Assembly: GCF_022348185.1 (NCBI RefSeq)
Contig: NZ_JAKRFD010000010.1
Coordinates: 124,001 to 188,000 of the forward strand
Source of the DNA: Epibacterium sp. Ofav1-8
GTDB lineage: Bacteria; Pseudomonadota; Alphaproteobacteria; Rhodobacterales; Rhodobacteraceae
DNA length: 64,000 bases
Direction of reading: 5' to 3'
Shown here in pieces: positions 52,024 through 61,195 of the stretch. A program made the translations under genes and the position numbers. The notes under the pieces were generated by a model. That model saw only the letters and a list, made by a program, of their open reading frames with translations, did not search any database and had not been told where the DNA came from. Each line of letters begins with the position of its first letter. The first letter of the stretch is position 1.

Positions 52024-52794
52024 ATGAAAATTCACCAGATCCGCAACGCTACCCTGACCGTGACCTTCGGCGGCAAGCGGTTTCTTGTTGATCCCTACCT
52101 GGCCGAAAAAGACGCCTATCCCGGCTTTGAGGGCACGGTGAACAGCGAGATCCGCCACCCGCGCGTGGCGCTGCGCACGCCGATGGACAGAATTCTCGAT
52201 TTCGATGCGCTGATCGTGACACATCTGCATCCCGACCATTTCGACGCGGCCGCCGTGGCGCTGCTGCCGCGGGACAAGCCGGTCTTTGTGCAGAACTACT
52301 CGGATGCCGAGCTGATCAAGGCCATGGGCTTTACCGATGTGCGGCCGCTGGGGATCGAAACCCGGTTCGGCGAGATCACGCTGTCGCGCACGCGCGGCCA
52401 GCATGGTTCGGACGAGGCCTATGTCTACGGCGCTGAACGTCTGGGCAGCGTCATGGGCGTCGTCTTCCGCGCCGAGGGGGAAAAGACGCTCTATCTCGCG
52501 GGGGACACCGTCTGGAACCAGATGGTTGCGACAAACCTGGACATGTTCGCACCCGATGTGATCGTGCTCGCCGCAGGCGATGCGCAGGTGCCGGGGCTGG
52601 GGTCGATCATCATGGGGGCGGCCGACGTCAAGACCGTCCATGATGCGGCGCCCACGGCGCAGATCATCGCCAGCCACATGGAAACCGTGAACCATTGCGT
52701 GCTGTCCCGCGCTGCGTTGCGGGACTTTGCCGCGCGCAACGGCATGACCGAGCGCCTGTGGATTCCGGCAGATGACGAGATACTGGAGTTCTGA
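52024..52794 (+). CDS. Metallo-beta-lactamase fold hydrolase (UlaG-like)
   Basis: A 256-residue MBL-fold protein with the metal motif THLHPDHFD, further ligands in GQHGSDE, AGDTVW and a late His in ASHMETVNH. The lineage looks like UlaG/lactonase-type hydrolases; substrate unknown. GGAG lies 7 nt before ATG 52024. Divergent from the GlxA-type regulator. The following 337-bp gap (52795-53131) shows no gene I can support. Confidence 0.9.
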   Translation: MKIHQIRNATLTVTFGGKRFLVDPYLAEKDAYPGFEGTVNSEIRHPRVALRTPMDRILDFDALIVTHLHPDHFDAAAVALLPRDKPVFVQNYSDAELIKAMGFTDVRPLGIETRFGEITLSRTRGQHGSDEAYVYGAERLGSVMGVVFRAEGEKTLYLAGDTVWNQMVATNLDMFAPDVIVLAAGDAQVPGLGSIIMGAADVKTVHDAAPTAQIIASHMETVNHCVLSRAALRDFAARNGMTERLWIPADDEILEF

Positions 52795-53131
52795 ACACAG
52801 AGCAGTGCCCGTGCAAAACGTGATGATCGGGGGAGGGCAGGGTGCTGGCGGTCCTGCAGCACCCGCGCGCCTCTTCCAGCGCCAACGCGGGCAACCTCGG
52901 CTTTTTTGTGCCAGGCCCTTGCTGCGCCGGGCGATGTTTTCTAAGCTCAGGCGGAAAAGTCACGATCCACAACGGGAGGGCACAAGCTGAACATGCGTAT
53001 CATCCGCCGACTTCAGCATGGTCCCCGTTTCGCCCTGTGAATTCGTTTGCAGGGCGGGCCTGAGGCATAACATCTCAATCGGTCTGCCCAGAGCCGCACC
53101 GCGGCACCCTGATCTATGAGCAGAGATTTCG

Positions 53132-54649
53132 ATGACTGTTATGAATATCAACGCCCTGAGCGTTGTCCTGGGCGCGCCCCTTTTTGAAAACCTGAACCTG
53201 ACCATCTCCAAAGGCGACCGCATCGGGCTGGTTGCTGCCAATGGCCGCGGGAAAACCTCGCTTCTGGACTGTTTGTCCGGCGTGGCCGAGCCCACAGGCG
53301 GCACCATCGTGCGCGGACGCGGGGTGCGGGTCGGATATGTGACGCAATATGTTCCGCATGAGGCCTATTCCCGGACCCTCTACGACTATGTGTTGGGCGC
53401 GCTCCCACCCGAGCAGGCCGATTATGAGAGCTGGCGCGTGGATGTTGTTCTCGGGGATCTCAGCATCCCTTACGAGCTGCAACACCGGCCATTGAAAGAG
53501 CTCAGCGGCGGCTGGCAGCGCACGGCGCTCCTTGCGGCGGCCTGGATCACGGAACCCGATGTTCTGTTGCTGGATGAGCCAACCAACCATCTGGACCTGA
53601 GGCGTATCGGGTTGTTGCAGGACTGGCTTTCGCAGCTGCCGCGGGATGTCTCGGTTGTGATCACCTCGCATGATCGGGCCTTTCTGGACGCCACAACCAA
53701 CCGAACGCTGTTCCTGCGTGCCGAGCGGTCGCGTGTATTTGCGCTGCCGTTCACCAAAGCCCGCGCCGCGCTCGACGAGGCCGACGCCACGGATCAGCGG
53801 CGTTTTGAAAATGATCTGAACAAGGCGCAACAATTGCGCAAGCAGGCCGCAAAGCTGAAGAATATCGGCATCAATTCGGGCTCTGACCTTCTGGTCACCA
53901 AAACAAAGCAGCTCAACGCCCGCGCCGACAAGCTTGAGGCCGCTGCCAGCCCCGCCCATCAGGATCGCAGCGCGGGCGACATCAAGCTGGCCAACAGCGG
54001 CACCCATGCCAAGGCATTGGTGACGTTGGACGACGTGCCGGTGCAAACGCCAGAGCGTCAGCTGCTCTACAGCACCGGGCAGAAGTGGATCCTTCCGGGT
54101 GATCGCATCGTGCTACTTGGGGCCAACGGCACTGGAAAGACGCGGCTGGTCACTCTGATCCAGCAGGCTCTGGCGGGGCAGGAGGGGCCGGTCAAATGTG
54201 CGCCGTCGGTTGTTCCGGCCTATTCGGATCAGCATCTGAGCCAGCTGTCAGACCGGGACACGCCCATGACTGCGGTGACCGGACAATTCGACATCGGTGA
54301 CCAGAGGGCGCGTGGTGTCCTGGCCGGGGCCGGGGTCAACATACAGATGCAGGATACCCGGATTGCAGCCCTGTCTGGCGGGCAGAAGGCGCGGTTGGCG
54401 ATGTTGATCCTGCGCCTGAAGAACCCGAACTTCTACCTGCTTGATGAACCAACCAATCATCTGGATATCGATGGGCAAGAAGCGCTTGAGGAAGAGCTGA
54501 TTGCGCACAACGTGTCGTGCCTGCTTGTCAGTCACGACCGCAGTTTCCTGCGCAACGTTGGCAACCGGTTCTGGCTGATCAACGGCAGAAGGCTGGAGGA
54601 GGTTGACAGCCCTGACCCCTTCCTGGCGGGGGAAATGAGCGCCCGGTGA
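53132..54649 (+). CDS. ABC-F family ATPase
   Basis: A 505-residue soluble protein with two ABC ATPase domains and no TM segments. Domain 1: AANGRGKTS, LSGGWQRTAL, LLLDEPTNHLDL. Linker about 200-275 is the charged coiled coil of ABC-F proteins. Domain 2: GANGTGKTR, LSGGQKARLAML, YLLDEPTNHLDI. ABC-F proteins act on ribosomes in translation rescue or antibiotic protection. Which subfamily is not clear; the short linker speaks against EttA. Confidence 0.93.
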   Translation: MTVMNINALSVVLGAPLFENLNLTISKGDRIGLVAANGRGKTSLLDCLSGVAEPTGGTIVRGRGVRVGYVTQYVPHEAYSRTLYDYVLGALPPEQADYESWRVDVVLGDLSIPYELQHRPLKELSGGWQRTALLAAAWITEPDVLLLDEPTNHLDLRRIGLLQDWLSQLPRDVSVVITSHDRAFLDATTNRTLFLRAERSRVFALPFTKARAALDEADATDQRRFENDLNKAQQLRKQAAKLKNIGINSGSDLLVTKTKQLNARADKLEAAASPAHQDRSAGDIKLANSGTHAKALVTLDDVPVQTPERQLLYSTGQKWILPGDRIVLLGANGTGKTRLVTLIQQALAGQEGPVKCAPSVVPAYSDQHLSQLSDRDTPMTAVTGQFDIGDQRARGVLAGAGVNIQMQDTRIAALSGGQKARLAMLILRLKNPNFYLLDEPTNHLDIDGQEALEEELIAHNVSCLLVSHDRSFLRNVGNRFWLINGRRLEEVDSPDPFLAGEMSAR

Positions 54650-54745
54650 ATGGCATGGTCCGCATTGAGCGCTGGGCACCCGGCGTTCGCTGCGGCTCTT
54701 TGCGCCGGTTGTGCTCGGTGTGCCCGCCCGCAGCAAACGCGCGTG

Positions 54746-55663
54746 TCATCGGCGCTGGCGTTCCGGCCCCGTGTCCGCTGCGGGCGGGCTTGGCTGTCCA
54801 AGCCGGTTCCAGAGCTCATCGGCAACAACACCCACGGCGCGATCCCGGCGCCTCATCTTGAAAATCACGGTCCGGCGCGGCGGGAACCCCTCGACAGTCA
54901 AGGGCAGCAAAGCGCCGGATCGCCGTTCCGCCTCTGTCATGTGATCGGGCAAACCGCCCCAGCCCAGACCGGCAAGGATCACCTTCTTCTTGGCGGCCAG
55001 GTCCGACACGGTCCATTTCAGCCCGCCGGGCAGCAGGTCGCGGCTCTGATCGTGGGTCGCGCCACCCGTGCCGGCGGCGACCACCTGGACATGGCTCTGC
55101 ATTTCGGAGGCGGCCAAGGCGCGGGAACCGGTGGGCAGGCCCAGGCCGGGACTGGCCACGGGCCGGATCGTGACCTCTGCAACCGGTTCGGCCTCAACGT
55201 CGTTCAGGGGCACCCCCTCGAGGGAGGCGAGCGCAATATCCGCCTGTCCCTCCATCAACCGGGCAATCGGACCTCCCATCATCTCCATCCGCAGCCGAAG
55301 ATGGGTGACCGGGTGGCGCCGGCCGGTCTCTGCAAGCGCGGGCAACAGAGGATCGAGGTCCAGTGTCGCGCTGACGGCCAGGGTCAGCTCCGGCTCCTCG
55401 CGGGCGCGCAGCTGGGCGGCAGTGGTGCGCAGCCCCTGCATCTGCCGCAGCACCCGGGACGCCTCGCGATAGAAGACCTCACCCGCCGGGGTCAGCACGG
55501 GACGGTAGGCGTCGCGGCTGAACAGGTCCAGCTCCAGTTCCGCTTCCAGCTGGCGGATCGAATGGCTGATGGCGGATTGTGACTTGTGCAGCCGGTCCGC
55601 CGCGCCCCGAAAGGTGCCGGTCGCGACAATGGCATCCAGGGCAATGAGCTGATCGTGTTTCAT
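54746..55663 (-). CDS. LysR family transcriptional regulator
   Basis: A 305-residue LysR protein: winged helix MKHDQLIALDAIVATGTFRG, AADRLHKSQSAISHSIRQLE and a standard effector domain. GGAGG immediately precedes ATG 55663. Divergent from the GST/NTF2/tautomerase operon with a T-N11-A dyad between. Confidence 0.94.
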   Translation of the reverse strand: MKHDQLIALDAIVATGTFRGAADRLHKSQSAISHSIRQLEAELELDLFSRDAYRPVLTPAGEVFYREASRVLRQMQGLRTTAAQLRAREEPELTLAVSATLDLDPLLPALAETGRRHPVTHLRLRMEMMGGPIARLMEGQADIALASLEGVPLNDVEAEPVAEVTIRPVASPGLGLPTGSRALAASEMQSHVQVVAAGTGGATHDQSRDLLPGGLKWTVSDLAAKKKVILAGLGWGGLPDHMTEAERRSGALLPLTVEGFPPRRTVIFKMRRRDRAVGVVADELWNRLGQPSPPAADTGPERQRR

Positions 55664-55674
55664 AGGCCTCCAAC

Positions 55675-55695
55675 ATGATCGAGTATTTCGATCAT
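55675..55695. promoter_or_regulatory. LysR-type operator (T-N11-A dyad)
   Basis: ATGATCGA-GTATT-TCGATCAT: perfect 8-bp arms around 5 bp, containing ATC-N9-GAT, the classic LysR recognition form. It begins 12 bp upstream of the LysR start and 77 bp before the GST start. Confidence 0.75.
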
Positions 55696-55771
55696 AATGA
55701 CGAGAACACAATATTATCAATCCATCATGTCAAGGGCTAGTCAGAGGACATCATAACCACAGGAGACTGTC

Positions 55772-56383
55772 ATGAAACTCTACTACAAGCCCGGAGCCTG
55801 CCCGCTGGCCAGCCATATCGCTCTGCATGAAACCGGCCGTCAGTTTGAAATCGAAGCGGTCGATACTGCGACGGGCCGGACCGAAAGCGGCGCCGATTAT
55901 CGCGCGATCAATCCCAAGGGCTATGTTCCGGCCCTGGGGCTGGACGACGGCACTGTCCTGACCGAAGGCGCAGCTGTCTTGCAGTATATCGCAGATACCA
56001 CCCCCGACGCAGGGCTGGCGCCGACAGCGGGCACTCTGGCACGGGCGCGGATGCAGGAGCAGCTCAACTGGATCGGAACCGAATTGCACAAGGCCTTTGG
56101 TCCGCTGTTCCGTGCGGGCACGTCCGAGGCAGAACAGGACGCGGCGCGGGTCGCGGTTGCGGGCAAGTTCGATTTCATCGAGACCCAGCTGGCGGATGGT
56201 CGCGCCTGGCTGGTCGACGACCGGTTCTCGGTGGCAGATGCCTATCTGTTCGTGGTGTCGAACTGGGCCAATTTCACCGGTATCGATCTGGCCCGCTGGC
56301 CCAATCTGGCCGCCTTTGTCGGCCGCTGTGCCGCCCGACCGTCCGCGCAGGCGGCGATGCGCGCCGAGGGGCTGATCCAATGA
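55772..56383 (+). CDS. Glutathione S-transferase (beta class-like)
   Basis: A 203-residue GST with an N-terminal thioredoxin-like domain (YYKPGACPLASHIAL with Cys10 of beta-class enzymes; INPKGYVPALGLDDG; LTEGAAVLQYIAD) and a helical C-terminal domain (VDDRFSVADAYLFVV). Conjugates or dehalogenates electrophiles with glutathione. First gene of a LysR-controlled operon; stop overlaps the next ATG by 4 bp. Confidence 0.95.
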   Translation: MKLYYKPGACPLASHIALHETGRQFEIEAVDTATGRTESGADYRAINPKGYVPALGLDDGTVLTEGAAVLQYIADTTPDAGLAPTAGTLARARMQEQLNWIGTELHKAFGPLFRAGTSEAEQDAARVAVAGKFDFIETQLADGRAWLVDDRFSVADAYLFVVSNWANFTGIDLARWPNLAAFVGRCAARPSAQAAMRAEGLIQ

Positions 56384-56760
56384 CGCCCGCCGCCCACACC
56401 CAGATCGGCGCGGTGATGGAGGCCTATTTCGAGGGGCTTCATCAGGCCGACAGCACCCAGCTGCGCAAGGTCTTCCATCCGAAGCTGGCCTATGTCTGCG
56501 CCACCGAAGGGGATGAGCTCTATCTTGATCTTGAGACCTACATGGCCCGCGTGGATGGGCGCGAGCCCCCGGCGGCACGTGGCGACCCGCGAGAGGAGCA
56601 GATCCTGGAGATTGCCTTCGCGAGCAGCCGACTGGCCCATGTCAGCGCCCGGATGACGATGATGGGCCGCGACTTCCACGACCTCCTGACCCTGGTCCGT
56701 TACGGTGCGGAGTGGCGCATTGTCACCAAGGTGTTTTCCTATGTGCCGCGAGAGGATTGA
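56380..56760 (+). CDS. NTF2-like (putative lumazine-binding type) protein
   Basis: A 126-residue NTF2/SnoaL-fold protein: VMEAYFEGLHQADSTQLRKVFHP, then LETYMARVD and a closing strand RYGAEWRIVTKVFSYVP. Likely a small binding protein or isomerase. Coupled to the GST gene and followed 3 bp on by the tautomerase. Confidence 0.85.
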   Translation: MTPAAHTQIGAVMEAYFEGLHQADSTQLRKVFHPKLAYVCATEGDELYLDLETYMARVDGREPPAARGDPREEQILEIAFASSRLAHVSARMTMMGRDFHDLLTLVRYGAEWRIVTKVFSYVPRED

Positions 56761-56763
56761 GTG

Positions 56764-56985
56764 ATGCCCTATGTGAACATCAAAGTGACCCGCGAAGGCG
56801 GCCCCGACGGCGCCGGTCCCAGCGCCGCGCAGAAAGCGCAGCTGATCAAGGGGGTGACCGACCTGCTGCAGGACATCCTGGGCAAGAGCCCGGCGACAAC
56901 GTTTGTTGTGATCGACGCGGTTGCACTGGACGATTGGGGGATCGGCGGCCTGCCGGTGCAGGACTACCGGGCGCAGGCCCGGTGA
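56764..56985 (+). CDS. 4-oxalocrotonate tautomerase family protein
   Basis: A 73-residue protein that starts Met-Pro when ATG 56764 is used, exposing the catalytic Pro1 after Met removal; an in-frame GTG at 56761 would spoil that. Body: VNIKVTREG, AAQKAQLIKGVTDLLQDILGK, TTFVVIDAVALDDWGIGG. Keto-enol tautomerase. Together with GST and NTF2-like proteins it suggests detoxification of a reactive carbonyl or aromatic. The 387-bp gap 56986-57372 behind it has no supported gene. Confidence 0.92.
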   Translation: MPYVNIKVTREGGPDGAGPSAAQKAQLIKGVTDLLQDILGKSPATTFVVIDAVALDDWGIGGLPVQDYRAQAR

Positions 56986-57372
56986 AGCGCGGCTGACAGA
57001 GAGGTCTGCGCCAACCTGTGCGGCCTGTGGGGAGCGATCACTGCGCATCGCCCCCATCTCCGCACGCTCTGACGGGTCTCGCCCTACCGCCGTTGAGCTC
57101 CGGGGGCTTGCTGCGAGGATGGCGGTGGTGTCTGCTGTCCTGCGCCTTTGACCGGCCAACGGACGGAGATCTTGAAAACCGGAACAGCCTCCTGCACCAC
57201 ATCGAAGACAAGGTTGCGGGGTGGGGTGTGGCCAGGACGTCTACAAACACCCTGATGTTGAACATTTGCAGAGTTTCCTCGATGATGCGCCAAAGGCAAT
57301 TTTCAAAGACGTTTTGACCACATCCAGACCATTGGTCTTGCAATCAAATCAATTATCCAAGGAGTGCAGCGC

Positions 57373-57663
57373 ATGCCAGCCGCGGGACGAAAAGACGACA
57401 TCGGATCAGGCCATGATGGCTTCCCGCCAACACCGGCCACCTCCGGGAGCGGTGATGTGGGCATCAACGGCAAACCCGCGCTTCGCGAGGGAGATGCCTT
57501 TGAGGCACATTCCAAGCCGAAGCATCCGCCGCATGGGCGGGCGCTGGCGGTTGGATCTGGCAGCGTGTTTATCAATGGAAAACCGGCGGGCCGTGTCGGC
57601 GACGCCATTGATTGCGGCGGGTCCGTCGCCAATGGCTCTGATGATGTGTTTATTGGCGGGTGA
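57373..57663 (+). CDS. PAAR-domain protein (orphan T6SS spike tip)
   Basis: A 96-residue PAAR protein: MPAAGRKDDIGSGHDGFPP start, repeated GSGDVGINGKPALREGD and GSGSVFINGKPAGRVGDAI hairpins, and a Cys in DCGGSVANGS. PAAR proteins cap the VgrG spike of type VI secretion and carry or couple effectors. It is the whole domain with no toxin extension and no T6SS genes in the window. AAGGAG ribosome site. Confidence 0.92.
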   Translation: MPAAGRKDDIGSGHDGFPPTPATSGSGDVGINGKPALREGDAFEAHSKPKHPPHGRALAVGSGSVFINGKPAGRVGDAIDCGGSVANGSDDVFIGG

Positions 57664-57792
57664 CTGCGTCAGGCCGTGCCCTGCGCCGGGTGAGCGCGAC
57701 TGACGATTGACACGGCGCTTGCGGGCCGGACGCTGCGGTCGGGTGGAGGAGGCCTGTGCCCCCTCCACTTTGACACGTTGTCAGATCCGGCT

Positions 57793-58758
57793 TCACACCA
57801 GCCCGGCCAGCCAGAGGTAGAGCGGCAGGCCGATGGTGATGTTGAAGGGAAACGTAACGCCGAGAGAGAGCGTCAGGTAGATCCCGACCTCGGCCTGGGG
57901 CAGGGCGATCTTCATCGCGGCGGGCACGGCGATGTAGGAGGCGGAGGCGGCCAGCACCATCAACAGGAACAGGCTGCCGGTCTGTAGCCCGATCAATGTA
58001 CCCGCGCCCATGGCAAGCGTCGCGCCGATCATCGGCATCAGCAGGCCAAAGGCGAACAGCCCCGCGCTCAGCAGGTGCCGGTTGCGCAGCAGGCTGCGGC
58101 CGGCCGACAGACCCATGTCCAGCAGGAACAGGCAGAGGATGCCGGTGAAGGGCGTCACCACGAAGGGGGCGATCATCTCCATCCCCTTGTCCTGCGTCAC
58201 CGCGCCGATCAGGAACGCCCCGGTCAGCAACATGATCGAGCCGTTGGCAAAGAGTTCACGCATCGGCACATGGGCGGTCTGGGCGTCGCGGCCAAACCGC
58301 TGCGCGATCCACAGGGCCGACAGGATTGCGGGCACCTCCATCATCGCGGCCACCGCAACCATGTAGCCATCCGAGGCGATCCCGGTGAGGTCCAGCAGGC
58401 TTGTGGCGGCGACGAAGGTCACGATCGAGATCGACCCGTAGTGCCCCGCCACGGCGGCGGCATTGAGCGCGTTCAGCCGGGTCATGCCGCGCAGCAGCGC
58501 ATAGGCGAGGAAGGGGATCGCGAAGGACAGCGCAAGCCCAGCGGCGATGGCGGTAAAGACCTCGGTATCAAGACCGTTTTGCGCCAGGCTGTGGCCCCCT
58601 TTGAAGCCGATGGCGAGCAGCAGGTACAGCGACATGAATTTCGCCGCGCCCTCCGGGATCGACAGGTCGCTGCGCACCACGGCGGCCAGCAGCCCAAGGA
58701 CAAAGAACAGGATCGTCGGCACCATCAGGTTGCCGAGGAGGGTGTCGAGTATTTGCAT
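57793..58758 (-). CDS. SbtA-like sodium-dependent bicarbonate transporter family permease
   Basis: A 321-residue, ten-helix membrane protein of the SBT (DUF897) family: ILDTLLGNLMVPTILFFVLG start, AIGFKGG, YALLRG, AAVAGHYGSISIVTF and SASYIAVPAAMKIALPQA near the end. Relatives import bicarbonate with sodium; substrate here is inferred. Diverges from a LysR gene 98 bp away. Confidence 0.9.
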   Translation of the reverse strand: MQILDTLLGNLMVPTILFFVLGLLAAVVRSDLSIPEGAAKFMSLYLLLAIGFKGGHSLAQNGLDTEVFTAIAAGLALSFAIPFLAYALLRGMTRLNALNAAAVAGHYGSISIVTFVAATSLLDLTGIASDGYMVAVAAMMEVPAILSALWIAQRFGRDAQTAHVPMRELFANGSIMLLTGAFLIGAVTQDKGMEMIAPFVVTPFTGILCLFLLDMGLSAGRSLLRNRHLLSAGLFAFGLLMPMIGATLAMGAGTLIGLQTGSLFLLMVLAASASYIAVPAAMKIALPQAEVGIYLTLSLGVTFPFNITIGLPLYLWLAGLV

Positions 58759-58856
58759 CGCGGGAGTCTCCGGAACAGGGTTTTGCGCCTGTTGCCAGCT
58801 TTCGATCCATAGCTTAAATACAATCTACTGCTCTGCAAAATAGCTTTGGTGAATAC

Positions 58857-59768
58857 ATGCGTCCGACCCTGCGCCAGATGGACTATATCGTCACGGTTCA
58901 CCAGCTCGCCAGTTTCAGCCTTGCAGCGGACAAGCTGAACGTGAGCCAGCCCAGCCTGTCGAACCAGGTTGCGGCGGTGGAGACCGATCTCGGCGTGCGC
59001 CTGTTCGAGCGCAGCCGGGCCGGGGTCCGGACCACCGCGCGCGGGTTGGAGTTTGTCACCCGGGCCCGCCGCATCCTCTCCGAGGTCGAGACGCTGCGCG
59101 GGGTGATGCTGTCGGACCTGCCCTTTGGCGGGCGCCTGCGGCTGGGCGTGCTGCCCTCCATTGGCCCCTATCTGTTGCCGCAGGCGATGAAGGCCCTGCA
59201 CGAGGCGCAGCCCGATCTGCGGGTCATCGTGCGCGAGGAGAATACGCTCAGCCTCGATGAGGGGCTGCGCAACGGACGCTTTGACGCGATCATCTCCACC
59301 CCCGAGGACCACCCCAACACGGTGCAGCATCCGCTGTTTGTCGAGCCGCTCTGGGCGGCGGTGGCCGAGGATCATCCGCTGTCGGAACGGGAGGGGATCG
59401 GGGCGGCGGATCTTGGCGGGCAGCGGTTGCTGACGCTTGACACCGGGCACCGTCTGGCGCGCATCGTTTACGGCATCGCGGGGCAGAGCGGGGCGATCGT
59501 GTCGGACGACTACGAAGGCACGAGCCTCGACTCGATCCTGCTGATGGCGGCCACCGGTGCCGGGATCGGCATCCTCCCGGACCTGTTTGCGCGTCGGCAA
59601 GGCATTCACCGCAGCGAGGTGCGTGTGCTGCCCCTGCAGATGGCCGAGGCGGATCGCACCATCAGCCTGCTGTCGCCGATCGACCGGTCGAGCGCGACGA
59701 CAGAGCATCTCGCCGAAATCCTGCGGACCGCAGCCGAGGCGTATCACCTGAACACATTGCGGCGCTGA
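58857..59768 (+). CDS. LysR family regulator, OxyR/CbbR-like
   Basis: A 303-residue LysR protein: MRPTLRQMDYIVTVHQLASF, AADKLNVSQPSLSNQVAAVE winged helix, effector domain with GRLRLGVLPSIGPYLLP. The opening resembles OxyR-type members, but the OxyR cysteine pair is not seen. The divergent gap to the permease carries a direct repeat ATAGCTT at 58809 and 58840, possible binding half-sites. Confidence 0.93.
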   Translation: MRPTLRQMDYIVTVHQLASFSLAADKLNVSQPSLSNQVAAVETDLGVRLFERSRAGVRTTARGLEFVTRARRILSEVETLRGVMLSDLPFGGRLRLGVLPSIGPYLLPQAMKALHEAQPDLRVIVREENTLSLDEGLRNGRFDAIISTPEDHPNTVQHPLFVEPLWAAVAEDHPLSEREGIGAADLGGQRLLTLDTGHRLARIVYGIAGQSGAIVSDDYEGTSLDSILLMAATGAGIGILPDLFARRQGIHRSEVRVLPLQMAEADRTISLLSPIDRSSATTEHLAEILRTAAEAYHLNTLRR

Positions 59769-59806
59769 GATCTCCGCCGCGCCGTCGTGGTGGGGACCTT
59801 GGGGCC

Positions 59807-61195
59807 TCAGCGCACGTCGAAGGTGGCGATGGCCAGGGCGGCGCGACCGGAGAGGCTGCCGGGCAGGTCGCTGAACACATCGGCGGCCAGGCGGCCGCTG
59901 CGATCACGGATCTGACGCAGGGGGCTGGGGCTGGCGACCGCAAGCAGCATCTGCGCGGTGTCGCGTTGCGGTCCGGCCCGGGTCACCGGCACGTCAAAGC
60001 GGGTGAAATTGCCCGATTGCGACAGGAAGCGTTGCAGGTCCTGAACCACGCCATTGTTGTCCACCAGCAGCAGCGCCACGTATTTGCCGGCGGTGCCACG
60101 CAACACGCCGGTGATCCGTCCACCACTGGCAACACTGCGGCTTTCGAGGCGCAGGCCAAGGCGGGTGGCCGGGTAGTCCCGGTTGCCACGCACATAGTCG
60201 ACCGCCGGGCATTGGCGCGGATCCAGCAGCGTTCGCGTCTGGCGCAGCGCCGCGTCGGTCTGGGTCAGCACGGTGTCGGAGAAAGTGGCAAAGGCGGTGT
60301 CCTGTGCCGCCATCATGTCGAGGCCGACGCCCTCTGCGCCATCGCGCCGGGGCAGGGTGAGCAGGCAGTCCGGACCGCCGTTGTTGCGGATCTGGCGGAT
60401 CAGGTCACCGACGGCAAGGTCCTGCGCGCTGGCCACCGGACGGGCGGGCGCGGCGGATGCGGTCTCGCCGGTCGGGGCCGTCGGGGCGGCGCTGGTTTCG
60501 GGCGCGACCAGCGAGACCGGCTGCAAGCCGCCCTGTGGATCGGCGGCGGCGGTCAGAGTGCTGCCGCTGGCGACCGGGGCAACCGGGGTTGCGGAGATCG
60601 TCTCGGCGCTGCTGGCGGGCAGGGCCGACAGGGTTTCGGGGATCAGCGGGTTGCTGTCCTCGGGGATCAGTGGCGACAGGGGCGAGTCCTGCGGGGCGGG
60701 CTCTACGACCACCGGGCTCAGCGTCTCCAGCTCCGGTTCGAGGGTCTCCGCCTCGACCGGCGTGGCGGTCTCGGCCTCGGGCGGGGCGGGGTCCGGGGGG
60801 ACGACCTCGGCCTCCAGCGTTTCGGGGACAACCGGCTCTGGCGTGTCGAGCTCCGGCTCCGGCGCCAGCACCTCGGGATCCGGGCCGGGGTCGGCGGACA
60901 GGCTGTCCTCGGTGCTGTCCACCGGCTCCAGCGGCGGCACTTCGGTGGCGCTCTCCGCCAGGGCTTCGGCCCCGGCCAGCCCGTCGCGCAGCTCCAGCCC
61001 GGCGAGCGTGTCGGAATCCAGCGGTTGCAGCGTGACCGTGTAGCGCGGCCCGTCCGGGTCGGCGTCGGGCAGGCTCAGAAACGGCTGCACCCCGCCAAGG
61101 AGCAGCGCCGCCACTGCGGCATGCGCCAAGAGGGAGCCACCGCTGGCGAAGATCCAGCCCCGGGAGTCGGAACGGCCATAGGGGAGCGTGCTCAC
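59807..61195 (-). CDS. TonB-like energy transducer with DUF4384-like C terminus
   Basis: A 462-residue protein: one N-terminal TM helix (SLLAHAAVAALLLGG, about 20-35), a Pro/Glu/Val-rich stretch of about 220 residues (PEPELDTPEPVVPE-type repeats) that could span the periplasm, then a folded C terminus from about 285 with one Cys pair (GGPDCLLTLP; DPRQCPAVDYV) and KYVALLLVDNNGVVQDL, a DUF4384-like pattern. The usual TonB C-terminal fold is not recognised. GTG 61195 overlaps the ExbD stop by 4 bp. Last gene of an ExbB-ExbD-ExbD operon. Confidence 0.75.
   Translation of the reverse strand: MSTLPYGRSDSRGWIFASGGSLLAHAAVAALLLGGVQPFLSLPDADPDGPRYTVTLQPLDSDTLAGLELRDGLAGAEALAESATEVPPLEPVDSTEDSLSADPGPDPEVLAPEPELDTPEPVVPETLEAEVVPPDPAPPEAETATPVEAETLEPELETLSPVVVEPAPQDSPLSPLIPEDSNPLIPETLSALPASSAETISATPVAPVASGSTLTAAADPQGGLQPVSLVAPETSAAPTAPTGETASAAPARPVASAQDLAVGDLIRQIRNNGGPDCLLTLPRRDGAEGVGLDMMAAQDTAFATFSDTVLTQTDAALRQTRTLLDPRQCPAVDYVRGNRDYPATRLGLRLESRSVASGGRITGVLRGTAGKYVALLLVDNNGVVQDLQRFLSQSGNFTRFDVPVTRAGPQRDTAQMLLAVASPSPLRQIRDRSGRLAADVFSDLPGSLSGRAALAIATFDVR

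Noticed and set aside
54650-55582. A 310-codon plus-strand frame opposite the LysR gene
   Set aside because: The minus-strand LysR protein is complete with a strong ribosome site; this is its shadow.
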